Assembly (NCBI GenBank): GCA_029838215.1
Contig: JALGVI010000009.1
Coordinates: 1-49,014 of the forward strand
Direction: 5' to 3'
DNA: 49,014 nt
Origin: Candidatus Helarchaeota archaeon
GTDB lineage: Archaea; Asgardarchaeota; Lokiarchaeia; Helarchaeales; RDOG01
In this document: in pieces, positions 34,951 through 42,969 of the stretch
How the letters are laid out: every line of letters begins with the position of its first letter
Numbering within the stretch: the stretch's first letter is position 1
Translations under genes and position numbers: made by a program
The notes under the pieces: generated by a model
The model's database searches: none
Told to the model about the DNA's origin: nothing
Seen by the model: the letters and a program-made list of their open reading frames with translations, nothing else

Positions 34951-36189
34951 TTATTCACCAATATTAATTGGATACGTTCCATATTTGCGTGTCGTTTCAA
35001 TCATTGCACGATAATTGACATATGAAACGGAAGGATTGATTGAATGCCCGGATGCAACGATCAATCCTCCGCCAGGAGCGCACTCTTTTATCAATCTCTT
35101 TACATATGCCTCGACTTTCTCAGGAGTTCCCTTTGCCAAGAGATGGATTGGATCCACGTTTCCAATTATCGTGATTTTGTCTCCGTAATCTTTCTTTACT
35201 TGAAAAGGATCCATGAAAGCAGCAGGTTCTAGAGGATTTAGACCATCAATTCCCGTGTCCACGACTTTATCCAGGATTTTATTTATGTTTCCACAAGTAT
35301 GGTGGATGACCTTTATTCCATTCTTGTGGCAAAAATTGACGAGGTCTTTCATTTTTGGATAAATCAACCTTGAATATTGTTTCGGACTTATGAAAGTGCC
35401 GGTTTTATAACCCTGGTCATCCCAAACCATTAGTAATTCCACGTCATATCGAGCTACAAGATTTTCGATGATGCCTTTCGAGAATTCGCCATTTTTTCTT
35501 GTTACTTCTTCGATGAAATCGGGATGTTCAAAAAGAAGCCTTGCATAATTCTCAAACCCGATTGATTGCCACGAGACTTCCATGAAACCGGTTAAACCGG
35601 GGATGACGTACGGTCCTTTATCACCTGCGAGTTTCACGGCTTCTTCATATGCATAGTATCTTGCTTTAATATCGGGATCTAACGGAGCCCATTTCTCATA
35701 TTTTGCCATCACTTCTTCTAAATCGCCTGTTTCTGATTCAAAAATGCCGCCAACGTAATTCATCAACCGCAAATCCGAGTCTTTAGATTCCCAAAAACTG
35801 AACATCCTGCCGAATTCATCAACCATGTTTGACCATTTTGGCGTGTTCAGGCCGGGTCGGGACATCCCAAATCCCGCACTTTTACCTAGAGGAAGCATGC
35901 AGGTGGGCATAGCCAACAAATCGGTTCCAATTGTTTGGAAAAGCTTGATAATCCGTTTTGAACTCAACCTGAAAGTCCCCCTTCGGTTAGCAAGGAATTT
36001 AATCCATTTTGAGTAAAACGGAACAAAACGGGCAAGTCTTAAAATGGTCACGAGGTCTCCTAACGAACCCGCAGATTCCTGATCATAGCCCTTAAGGACA
36101 TCAAGGCTATCTATTTGTGACGTGAATATCGGCACGCGATCAGGCTCTTCGTGGTTCATTGTCGTGAGAACGCGCTCTTTCGAGTTCAT
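34951..36189 (-). CDS. Uroporphyrinogen decarboxylase-family (URO-D) methyltransferase
   Basis: This protein of about 412 residues starts MNSKERVLTTMNHEEPDRVP, as do URO-D-like proteins, and later has VIHHTCGNINKIL, LEPAAFMDPFQVKKDYGDKITIIGNVD and a final GGGLIVASGHSINP. True haem-pathway HemE is distinct in its N-terminus; this form resembles corrinoid-dependent methyltransferases of the MtaA/MtbA group, which move methyl groups to a thiol such as coenzyme M. The His-x2-Cys of HHTCG may bind zinc. No corrinoid protein gene is adjacent. ATG 36189 was chosen as it begins the conserved start; GTG 36198 is three codons earlier. Confidence 0.82.
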   Translation of the reverse strand: MNSKERVLTTMNHEEPDRVPIFTSQIDSLDVLKGYDQESAGSLGDLVTILRLARFVPFYSKWIKFLANRRGTFRLSSKRIIKLFQTIGTDLLAMPTCMLPLGKSAGFGMSRPGLNTPKWSNMVDEFGRMFSFWESKDSDLRLMNYVGGIFESETGDLEEVMAKYEKWAPLDPDIKARYYAYEEAVKLAGDKGPYVIPGLTGFMEVSWQSIGFENYARLLFEHPDFIEEVTRKNGEFSKGIIENLVARYDVELLMVWDDQGYKTGTFISPKQYSRLIYPKMKDLVNFCHKNGIKVIHHTCGNINKILDKVVDTGIDGLNPLEPAAFMDPFQVKKDYGDKITIIGNVDPIHLLAKGTPEKVEAYVKRLIKECAPGGGLIVASGHSINPSVSYVNYRAMIETTRKYGTYPINIGE

Positions 36190-36266
36190 CTTAATCACTT
36201 CAAGTAAATCTTAAAAATCATCAGATCAATTTTCTCTCATTTAAAAATTCAGGAAATCATGCGATT

Positions 36267-36578
36267 TTAAACAAACGATACGACTTTATCATAATCATCC
36301 ATAATTAAATTAATAAATTCGTTGTAGTCCACTAGCTCAATTTTGTCTCCAAATGCTTCTTCGATGCCTCTCAAAACGAAATCTCTAAAAATACCGAACA
36401 TTGGAATTTTTTTCTCTTGGAATTCCGAGATTTTGTCTTTATCAGGAGATAGCAGTGGAAGATAGGCACCGTTATGAATGAAAAGAATCCCAGGCTCATC
36501 ATGCTCCATGGTTTCTATGCATTTATAAGCCAATTCCTTGAAACCATTATCATCAATCATTACTAGTATCTTTGTCAT
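36267..36578 (-). CDS. tusB: DsrH/TusB-like sulfur-relay protein
   Basis: This small protein of about 103 residues is last in a three-gene set with DsrF- and DsrE-like proteins. It has the short alpha/beta DsrH layout (MTKILVMIDDNGFKEL, then PGILFIHNGAYLPL). The ATG at 36578 has GGTG 5 nt upstream and removes an apparent overlap with the preceding gene; it starts 10 nt after tusC ends. TusBCD/DsrEFH complexes pass sulfur as a persulfide, for 2-thiouridine tRNA formation or for sulfur oxidation. The assignment relies on gene order more than on sequence signatures. Confidence 0.68.
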   Translation of the reverse strand: MTKILVMIDDNGFKELAYKCIETMEHDEPGILFIHNGAYLPLLSPDKDKISEFQEKKIPMFGIFRDFVLRGIEEAFGDKIELVDYNEFINLIMDDYDKVVSFV

Positions 36579-36588
36579 GTTTTCACCC

Positions 36589-36933
36589 TTAAAACCTGAT
36601 AGAAAAGTCAGCTTCATGGCATTTTCTTGCTAAATCCTGTCTTTCTAAAAAAACCAAGTTCTCAATAAAATCGCTTTTTTGTAGTTCCATTTCGTTAACA
36701 TCTTCAATGCAAACGTATCTTTTTACGTCCATTTCATCGAATAATTCGAAATAACTTTCAAACTTGCTTTTTTCGCAATCCTTCAACAAGTTTAGAATGC
36801 CTTTTCGTGCGAATATTATTTCAATTTTGAGGTCGCTGACAGTCAAGCCCGCAGCGGCTCGGATGCCTTCGTAGGAATACACATCACCATGAGGTGGGGA
36901 TGTTATCAAAAAGATTATTGACTTACTCGTCAT
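36589..36933 (-). CDS. tusC: DsrF/TusC-like sulfur-relay protein
   Basis: This 114-residue protein is the middle gene of the set. The N-terminal beta strand and helix (SIIFLITSPPHGDVYSYEGIRAAAGL) fit the DsrE/DsrF fold, with the loop after the first strand typical of the group. It has a Cys at about residue 52 (KDCEKS) and another at 73 (VCIEDV); the equivalent of an active Cys cannot be fixed. It begins at ATG 36933, 9 nt after tusD ends, so the genes are tightly coupled. Confidence 0.7.
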   Translation of the reverse strand: MTSKSIIFLITSPPHGDVYSYEGIRAAAGLTVSDLKIEIIFARKGILNLLKDCEKSKFESYFELFDEMDVKRYVCIEDVNEMELQKSDFIENLVFLERQDLARKCHEADFSIRF

Positions 36934-36942
36934 TTAAACACT

Positions 36943-37293
36943 TCACAAGCTAATGATTCGGTCAGCCTCTTCAAGAGGTAGGGCAAGACCCGAATAAATA
37001 CCGCCAATTTTTACACCTTCAATCAAGTCATCCTTAGATAATCCGCGTGTTTTCACGCATTCACTGCAAAGAGATATCACTGCACCATTTTTAATTAATT
37101 CTGCAAACAATTGAGAGAAAGTCTTTCCTTTTTCCAAGTGTTGTTCTCGAAAAGGTCCGTATACACCATCCATGTACATGAAAATGCTGACTTCATGACC
37201 TTCTTGTAGAGCAGCCGTTGCCATGTTAATTAACGTGCTTGTTTTTTCATGTTGATATGGAGTTTCCTTGCTTATGAATACAATCTTACCCAT
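36943..37293 (-). CDS. tusD: DsrE/TusD-like sulfurtransferase
   Basis: This protein of about 116 residues is the first in the TusDCB/DsrEFH set. It starts MGKIVFISKETPYQHEKTSTLI, and has the cysteine motif LCSECVKTRGLSKDDL, which fits the catalytic Cys region of DsrE (the sulfur carrier). The ATG at 37293 is supported by GGTG exactly 6 nt upstream; the frame otherwise extends to TTG 37308, overlapping the DNA methylase stop. The role is persulfide relay within the DsrEFH/TusBCD hexamer. No TusA, TusE or DsrC gene is in the window. Confidence 0.8.
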   Translation of the reverse strand: MGKIVFISKETPYQHEKTSTLINMATAALQEGHEVSIFMYMDGVYGPFREQHLEKGKTFSQLFAELIKNGAVISLCSECVKTRGLSKDDLIEGVKIGGIYSGLALPLEEADRIISL

Positions 37294-37304
37294 TTTCATC
37301 ACCA

Positions 37305-38138
37305 TCAAGTCTTCATGAAGGAATCCAAAGGAGATGTAACTTGTTTTATGCGTTTTCGAGCGATTTCACAGTATTTTTCGGAAATATCAAACCCAATGAA
37401 GTTACGCCCCAGACTTTTCGCCGCAACCGCACTCGAGCCGGAGCCAATGAACGGGTCAAGAACGATTCCGTTGGGAGGGCAAAAACACTGAATGAAATCT
37501 TTAGGAATCTGATCGGGAAATGGGGCAGGGTGCTTTCGTTTCAAGGGATTCTTATCGCCAGCCATCAAATAGTTCCATATCGTTCCCCTACACTTTGTAG
37601 GATTGATTTTCCGCCGAATCGTGGGATTCACCCTGCCATCAGTTCGCCGATTCCCGCTTCCCGTCATTACTTTTCCACCGTGTTTCGATGGAATTTTTAA
37701 GGGTTCCTTGTCGAAGTACTGAGGGCGTTCTCCCTTGAGAAATATGGGCATGTACTCATGATCCACTCGAAAACGCGTTTTCCACCACGCCCCTTCAGGA
37801 CCGTGCTTGCGATAGATCACGCATTCGAATAACTTGAATCCGATATTATCACACCAATCAATAATTGTTTTAAAGGAAGTCAATGTCTTGGCGAAATTTT
37901 TGGTCTGGTCTTGAAGAACCATGACTGCAATTCCACCCTCTTTAAGAACCCGATGGACTGCTTCTCCCGTGGCGTGCAGGTCAACAGAGAATCCTTCATA
38001 TGTTCGAATCGAGTCATATGGAGGGGAAGTAATGACCAAATCTATGGAACATTCGGTGATTTTTTTCATTCCTTCTATGCAATCCATGCAATATACCCTG
38101 TTTAACTTGAGATCTCCAATATTTAACAAGCATATCAA
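37305..38138 (-). CDS. DNA (cytosine-N4-type) methyltransferase
   Basis: This 277-residue class beta DNA methylase has the catalytic TSPPY near residue 38 first, then the AdoMet-binding motif LDPFIGSGSSAVAA near 235, with HPAPFPDQIP between. TSPPY is typical of m4C methylases (DpnA/MvaI type), although N6-adenine methylation is not excluded. No restriction gene is adjacent. The start is TTG 38138, or TTG 38129, which has a better spaced AGGT; the frame opens just after an intergenic stretch. The tusD start lies 12 nt downstream of its stop. Confidence 0.88.
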   Translation of the reverse strand: MICLLNIGDLKLNRVYCMDCIEGMKKITECSIDLVITSPPYDSIRTYEGFSVDLHATGEAVHRVLKEGGIAVMVLQDQTKNFAKTLTSFKTIIDWCDNIGFKLFECVIYRKHGPEGAWWKTRFRVDHEYMPIFLKGERPQYFDKEPLKIPSKHGGKVMTGSGNRRTDGRVNPTIRRKINPTKCRGTIWNYLMAGDKNPLKRKHPAPFPDQIPKDFIQCFCPPNGIVLDPFIGSGSSAVAAKSLGRNFIGFDISEKYCEIARKRIKQVTSPLDSFMKT

Positions 38139-38472
38139 ACCTGTTTTGCTTGATTTCCTTGCATTTACGTTAATATTCGTGCATTTCTAAATGAACTTGC
38201 CTTTTGTATTTCAAAAAGTACTTCCTCGAAAACCGACTTACAAGATGCAAATATTACTTGATTAATAATAAATAATCGTGATCTAGATCTAAAAGCAAGA
38301 CTATCATTCCATTTCTTTTTTATTTTGGCAGGATTCGTCATGAATTTTGTCGGATGAAGATTTGAGAAAAAAAGTTTAAAATTCCAAATCATTTAAACGA
38401 AATACAAGAGAGAAATAATTTCTTTTTCCTGCATTCAAATCTTTATCTTAAAGAAACGAAGTGATTATTATT
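38139..38472. other. Intergenic region between divergent m4C methylase and GH13 genes
   Basis: This AT-rich stretch of 334 nt holds no convincing gene (the 38165-38392 minus frame has no supporting feature). It contains an AT-rich inverted repeat, GTTTAAA / TTTAAAC with an 11-nt spacer, at 38374-38398, about 75 nt upstream of the GH13 start. Confidence 0.5.
38374..38398. promoter_or_regulatory. AT-rich inverted repeat upstream of GH13 gene
   Basis: Seven-bp arms (GTTTAAA and TTTAAAC) with an 11-nt spacer lie 75 nt ahead of the GH13 start. It may be an operator or incidental TATA-rich sequence. Confidence 0.25.
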
Positions 38473-40143
38473 ATGTCGCATGATGAATGGTGGCGTCGAA
38501 CCACGGTATATCAAATTTACCCGAGATCGTATAAGGATAGCACGGGAAATGGTATTGGAGATCTGCCGGGGATCATCGAGAAATTAGATTATTTGGCAGA
38601 GTTGGGCATAGAAACAATTTGGTTAAGCCCCATATATCCATCTCCGCAGGAGGATCATGGTTATGATATTTCTGATTACAGGAATATCAATCCAGAATAT
38701 GGGACGATGGCAGATTTTGACAGGATGTTGAAGAAAGCACACGACCTCGGGCTGAGGATCGTTCTTGACATGGTCTTGAATCATTCTTCGGACAAACATC
38801 CTTGGTTCATTGAATCCAAATCGAGCCGTGATAATCCGAAGAGAGATTGGTATATATGGCGTGATGGTAGGAAACCGGGAGGTAAAGCACCTCCAAACAA
38901 CTGGAAAGCCATGCCCGGTGGTCCTGCGTGGAGGTATGATCCGGGAACGGAACAATGGTATTATTTTCATTTCTTACCATTTCAACCCGATCTAAACTGG
39001 TGGAATCCCAATGTCCAGAAAGAAATGTATGATACCGTAAGATATTGGTTAGATAAAGGCGTTGATGGGTTCCGTCTTGACATATTCCATGCCGTTTATC
39101 AAGATAAGAATTTTAAAAATAACCCATTCTCCTTTCGGGTTCTTCCATCAGAGAATAGCACGGCATCCTTGTTTCAGAACCACGTAAATGACCTACATCT
39201 GCCAGAAACATTTGAGTTAGCCCGCAATCTTCGTAAAATCCTTGATGAATACGACCCGCCACGGTTCATGGTGGGTGAAATTACTGCCACGCCCGAAATA
39301 TGCCATAAATACATGGGTGGAGCAGCAAATGATGGATTGCATTTAACATTCCAATTTAACTTTTTAAGGTGCAGGTTCAATGCAAGACAACTTGCAAGAC
39401 AAATCAAGCACAATGAGCGCGTTTTCATGCATCCTGCTCTTCCAACTTACGTTTACTCTAATCACGATTTGATGCGCATTTTTACGCGTGTTTCAGAAAA
39501 TTGGGACAAGATGAAGGTTCTTGCAACGCTTCAGCTAACCTTGAGGGGCGTGCCCTTCATATATTACGGAGATGAAATAGGCATGTCTCAAGTTAAAGTC
39601 AAGCTCAAGACAAGCGAAGATCCAATTGGACGAAAATTTTGGTGGTCTCCCATCAAGCAATCAAAGTATTTTGCATTTGCCTTTAGCAGGGATGGTTGTC
39701 GAACTCCAATGCAATGGAACAGTGAACCAAATGCCGGTTTTTCGCCAGATGAAGAGGTAAAAACATGGTTGAGAATCGGTCCTAAATACAAAAAAGTTAA
39801 TGTCGCCATCCAAGACAAGAATCCCAACTCCTTACTAAACACGTATCGTACTCTGCTGCAAGTAAGAAGGGAAAACATAGCACTACAAGCGGGTTCCTTC
39901 GAATTCCTACATGAATCAAGTGGAGCTTTGGTCTATAAAAGGACGCACCCGGAACAAGTCATCATCGTGGCATTAAACTTCAAGAAAAAGAGAAATTTCA
40001 TTTCTTTGGCATCCCCTAGACTCGAATTGATATTTTCCACGGACATTAAGGCTGGCGAGACTGATGCTTGGAAGACTGATGCAACACTTAATCTCAAACC
40101 CTACGAAGGAATGATTCTTCGTGAGATGCAATCAGGTTCCTGA
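38473..40143 (+). CDS. GH13 alpha-glucosidase/oligo-1,6-glucosidase
   Basis: This protein of about 556 residues is a cytoplasmic GH13 enzyme of the oligo-1,6-glucosidase/trehalose-6-phosphate hydrolase group. The four conserved regions are DMVLNHSSDKHPWF, GFRLDIFH (nucleophile Asp203), MVGEITATPE (acid/base Glu269) and SNHDLMR (Asp332), with IYYGDEIGM and GCRTPMQWN farther on. It hydrolyses alpha-1,4- or alpha-1,6-linked glucosides from small oligosaccharides; the substrate cannot be decided. The C-terminal all-beta domain follows near residue 480. ATG 38473 is preferred over the GTG at 38461. There is no signal peptide. The HEAT-RING gene follows after 24 nt on the same strand. Confidence 0.95.
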   Translation: MSHDEWWRRTTVYQIYPRSYKDSTGNGIGDLPGIIEKLDYLAELGIETIWLSPIYPSPQEDHGYDISDYRNINPEYGTMADFDRMLKKAHDLGLRIVLDMVLNHSSDKHPWFIESKSSRDNPKRDWYIWRDGRKPGGKAPPNNWKAMPGGPAWRYDPGTEQWYYFHFLPFQPDLNWWNPNVQKEMYDTVRYWLDKGVDGFRLDIFHAVYQDKNFKNNPFSFRVLPSENSTASLFQNHVNDLHLPETFELARNLRKILDEYDPPRFMVGEITATPEICHKYMGGAANDGLHLTFQFNFLRCRFNARQLARQIKHNERVFMHPALPTYVYSNHDLMRIFTRVSENWDKMKVLATLQLTLRGVPFIYYGDEIGMSQVKVKLKTSEDPIGRKFWWSPIKQSKYFAFAFSRDGCRTPMQWNSEPNAGFSPDEEVKTWLRIGPKYKKVNVAIQDKNPNSLLNTYRTLLQVRRENIALQAGSFEFLHESSGALVYKRTHPEQVIIVALNFKKKRNFISLASPRLELIFSTDIKAGETDAWKTDATLNLKPYEGMILREMQSGS

Positions 40144-40167
40144 ACAAGCAAGTAATTGACGTGATTG

Positions 40168-41076
40168 ATGATGGAGAAGAAATTTGAGAAATTATTCAAG
40201 AAGGAAGACGTTGCAGGACTGCTCGATCAATTCGATAAAGTTCTGTTAGCAAAGAAACCGAAAGAGAATGACGTAAACGTGGCAATCCAAGCGATTCAAG
40301 AATTTCTCAAACTCATCAAGGACAATAATTGGCTTTTACCAAAAGAATTAATCATCACGATTGGTTCTGCAATGAACCAGAAATTGGCTTGGCATCAACG
40401 ACAACAACTAATAGTAGCTCTTGGTGAAATGATCGATGCCTTTCCAAACGAATTGGTTACGAACCTTGAATATGCAGATGAAATAATTGCCATTTTAAAG
40501 GATAGAACGGAGAATGATGAAGATCCGGATAATCAGTTTAATGCAGTAATTGGTTTGGGCAAGATAGGGTTGCTCCTTCCTGATAAGGTCTTGGACTATC
40601 TGAAAAAAAACGGTCTAAAGAGTCTTAATAAAAACATACGCATTAATTCAATTTTAGCACTTAAGGAAATTGCAAAAAAATTTGATAAGACTCACGTCAA
40701 GCAAATCATTCCGTTCTTTACGGAAATCATTCAAAATGATACAGAATATCCCGTGATCATTCAATTAACGACGAGAGCCATTCAAGAGATCAACGAAACC
40801 ATGTATGAAGATGACGTTGTATTTACAAATGTTCTTGCAACAGAACAGGTCTTATGTCCATATTGCAATGAATTTTATCCAAAGAATTCAGAAGTATGCA
40901 CCAATTGCGGAAAACCATCTCCGAAATGCCTAATTTGTGGTAAAAGAATTGATTTAAACGATGGATCTTCCTATCAAGAGTGTGAACACTGTCACTCGTT
41001 CTTTCACGTTGAGTGCATCAAGGAATGGAAAGAAAAAAGCCCTTTTTGTCCCCATTGCATGAAAAAATTAACTTGA
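40168..41076 (+). CDS. HEAT-repeat protein with C-terminal zinc ribbon and RING/PHD-like finger
   Basis: This protein of about 302 residues has an N-terminal 220-residue helical HEAT/ARM-like array (QLIVALGEMIDAFPNEL, NAVIGLGKIGLLLPDKVL, NSILALKEIAKKF) and then two zinc modules: a zinc ribbon (CPYC ... CTNCG) and a C4HC3-type cross-brace finger starting CLICGKRI, followed by CEHCHSFFH, VECIKEW and CPHC. The second is like RING/PHD fingers, including RING-H2 type E3 ligases, although the spacing (C-x2-C-x4-H-x2-C) is also that of a PHD. It may be an E3-like adaptor; activity is inferred only. The start may be ATG 40168 or 40171 (a TTG at 40165 precedes). Confidence 0.82.
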   Translation: MMEKKFEKLFKKEDVAGLLDQFDKVLLAKKPKENDVNVAIQAIQEFLKLIKDNNWLLPKELIITIGSAMNQKLAWHQRQQLIVALGEMIDAFPNELVTNLEYADEIIAILKDRTENDEDPDNQFNAVIGLGKIGLLLPDKVLDYLKKNGLKSLNKNIRINSILALKEIAKKFDKTHVKQIIPFFTEIIQNDTEYPVIIQLTTRAIQEINETMYEDDVVFTNVLATEQVLCPYCNEFYPKNSEVCTNCGKPSPKCLICGKRIDLNDGSSYQECEHCHSFFHVECIKEWKEKSPFCPHCMKKLT

Positions 41077-41211
41077 CTTGAATTCATCATCGCAGATTTT
41101 ATTAACTTCGAAAACAACACAATATATCACTCAAGGAACTCAAGATTTTATTTAAAGAAAATTTAAACAGATAATAAGTTAATAAATTAGATAATTGGAG
41201 AGTTTTGGACG

Positions 41212-42108
41212 TTGATTAAATTAGAAGGCGTTCTAACAGCAATAATAACACCCATGCAAGCCAATTTGGATATTCATGATGAAGATCTAAAGAAATTCGT
41301 GGATTTTCAAATTGAACAGGGTGTTCAAGGGATTGTCCCTTGCGGCACGACAGGTGAATCTGCAACCATGTCTCATGCAGAGCATAAACACGTGATTGAC
41401 ATTGTAGTGAATCAAGCAAAAGGACGTGTCCCGGTTGTAGCGGGATCGGGAAGCAATTCGACCAAAGAGGCAATTGACTTGACAAAACACGCGGAGAGTG
41501 CAGGGGCTGACGCGGCTCTACTTATCACGCCATATTACAACAAGCCCACGCAACGAGGTCTCATTTACCATTTCGAAAAAATTGCCGAAGCCGTATCTTT
41601 GCCTCTGGTCCTATACAACGTTCCTGGACGGACAGGCGTAAATATGCTACCCGAAACGACCATCAAGCTCTCGAAAATCAAAAACATCGTAGCAGTCAAG
41701 GAAGCGAGTGGTAGCATAAGTCAAATTCAACAAATCATCGCCGGCACCCGTGATAATCCGGACTTTTGTGTTTTGTCAGGAGATGATAGCTTGACTTATT
41801 CTATTGTAATGCTTGGTGGAACTGGTGTCATTAGCGTGGCTTCCAATATTGCACCAGGCTTAATGGGTGAATTCGGGCAAAAAATCATTGACAAGGACAC
41901 TCTTGGTGCAAGAGAACTCCATTTCAAGCTTCTCAAACTGTTCAAGGTGATTTTCATAGAGACCAATCCCATTCCTTCAAAAGCTGCAGCTCGGCTCATG
42001 AATTTAGGAGGCATTTATAATTGGTATCTTCGACCTCCATTAATTGATCCAACGCCTGAGCATCTAGAAGAAATCAAAAAGGTACTAAAAAGCCTTCAGT
42101 TATTATAA
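41212..42108 (+). CDS. dapA: 4-Hydroxy-tetrahydrodipicolinate synthase
   Basis: DapA condenses aspartate semialdehyde with pyruvate, the first committed step of diaminopimelate/lysine synthesis. The 298-residue TIM-barrel protein has GTTGESATMSHAEH, the catalytic Tyr in VLYNVPGRTG, and the Schiff-base Lys in VAVKEASGS. The length and order fit true DapA rather than a KDG aldolase, helped by dapB and lysA downstream. The start is TTG 41212, with GGAG 11 nt upstream. An AT-rich region with TTTATTTAAAG at about 41147-41157 may be its promoter. Confidence 0.94.
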   Translation: MIKLEGVLTAIITPMQANLDIHDEDLKKFVDFQIEQGVQGIVPCGTTGESATMSHAEHKHVIDIVVNQAKGRVPVVAGSGSNSTKEAIDLTKHAESAGADAALLITPYYNKPTQRGLIYHFEKIAEAVSLPLVLYNVPGRTGVNMLPETTIKLSKIKNIVAVKEASGSISQIQQIIAGTRDNPDFCVLSGDDSLTYSIVMLGGTGVISVASNIAPGLMGEFGQKIIDKDTLGARELHFKLLKLFKVIFIETNPIPSKAAARLMNLGGIYNWYLRPPLIDPTPEHLEEIKKVLKSLQLL

Positions 42109-42109
42109 A

Positions 42110-42136
42110 ACTCATTTTTTCTTATTTTTTCATTTA
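42110..42136 (+). terminator. T-rich stretch between dapA and dapB
   Basis: A strongly T-rich stretch (CATTTTTTCTTATTTTTTCATTT) fills the gap between dapA and dapB. In archaea such oligo-T can cause partial termination, so dapB-lysA may be expressed less than dapA; internal promoters are possible. Confidence 0.35.
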
Positions 42137-42150
42137 ATTTGGTGTTAACC

Positions 42151-42963
42151 ATGATTAGAGTTTGTATTAATGGTGCAGATGGTAACATGGGAGGTCTTGT
42201 TGCAAAAAACGTCATTCAAGACCCCGACCTTGAATTAGTTGGCGCCTTGACCATGGTGGATTCTCCCAACGAGGGAAAGGATATTGGCACTTTTTTAGGA
42301 TTAGATAAAATAAACGTGCCCATGACCAGCATTGTAAATTTGGGCGAAATTCTTAAAAACAACGTTGACATGTTCGTGGATTATACCATTACGGAAGCGG
42401 CAGAAAAGAACATTCCCATTGTATTAAAAAATGGCATCAATTGTATTATTGGCACGACGGGGTTATCCGAGACGTTTAAGGACGAATTTGCACGACTTGT
42501 CAAGGAAAATAAGGTCGCAGGAATGATATCTCCGAACATGTCTTTGGGCGTGAACATTTTCTTTAAAGTAGCAGAAATCCTTACTGAGCTCCTTCCAAAT
42601 TATGATATTGAAATAATCGAAGCACATCATCATCGCAAGCGAGACAGCCCAAGCGGGACTGCAAAAAAAGTGGCACAACTCATTGCTGCCAAGCTTCACA
42701 AGAATTTGGAGAACATTGCAAAATACGGAAGAAGTGGATTTAGCCCTCGGAAGATAGGGGCAGAAGAAATCGGGATTCACGCCATTCGAGCTGGAGATAT
42801 CGTAGGCGATCATACCGTTCTTTTCGCAGGTAACGGCGAACGCATTGAACTCAAGCATCAAGCACATTCCCGTCAGTGTTTTGCCGCCGGTACAATTCTT
42901 GCAATAAAATACATGACGCAACACGGTCCTGGACTTTATCAAATGTCGGATCTCCTCAAGTGA
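42151..42963 (+). CDS. dapB: 4-Hydroxy-tetrahydrodipicolinate reductase
   Basis: This protein of about 271 residues is DapB, reducing the DapA product with NAD(P)H to tetrahydrodipicolinate. It has the Rossmann loop VCINGADGNMGGL (residues 3-15), the catalytic HHHRKRDSPSGTA region, and MSPNMSLGVN-like residues in IMSPNMSLGVNIFF form (here ISPNMSLGVN). The ATG at 42151 is preceded by GGTG at exactly 6 nt; the frame's outer start at 42139 is not supported. It sits between dapA and lysA on the same strand. Confidence 0.95.
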   Translation: MIRVCINGADGNMGGLVAKNVIQDPDLELVGALTMVDSPNEGKDIGTFLGLDKINVPMTSIVNLGEILKNNVDMFVDYTITEAAEKNIPIVLKNGINCIIGTTGLSETFKDEFARLVKENKVAGMISPNMSLGVNIFFKVAEILTELLPNYDIEIIEAHHHRKRDSPSGTAKKVAQLIAAKLHKNLENIAKYGRSGFSPRKIGAEEIGIHAIRAGDIVGDHTVLFAGNGERIELKHQAHSRQCFAAGTILAIKYMTQHGPGLYQMSDLLK

Positions 42964-42969
42964 TGAAAA

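Noticed and set aside
38165..38392. 75-codon minus frame upstream of the GH13 gene
   Set aside because: AT-rich chance frame, no ribosome-binding signal or family.
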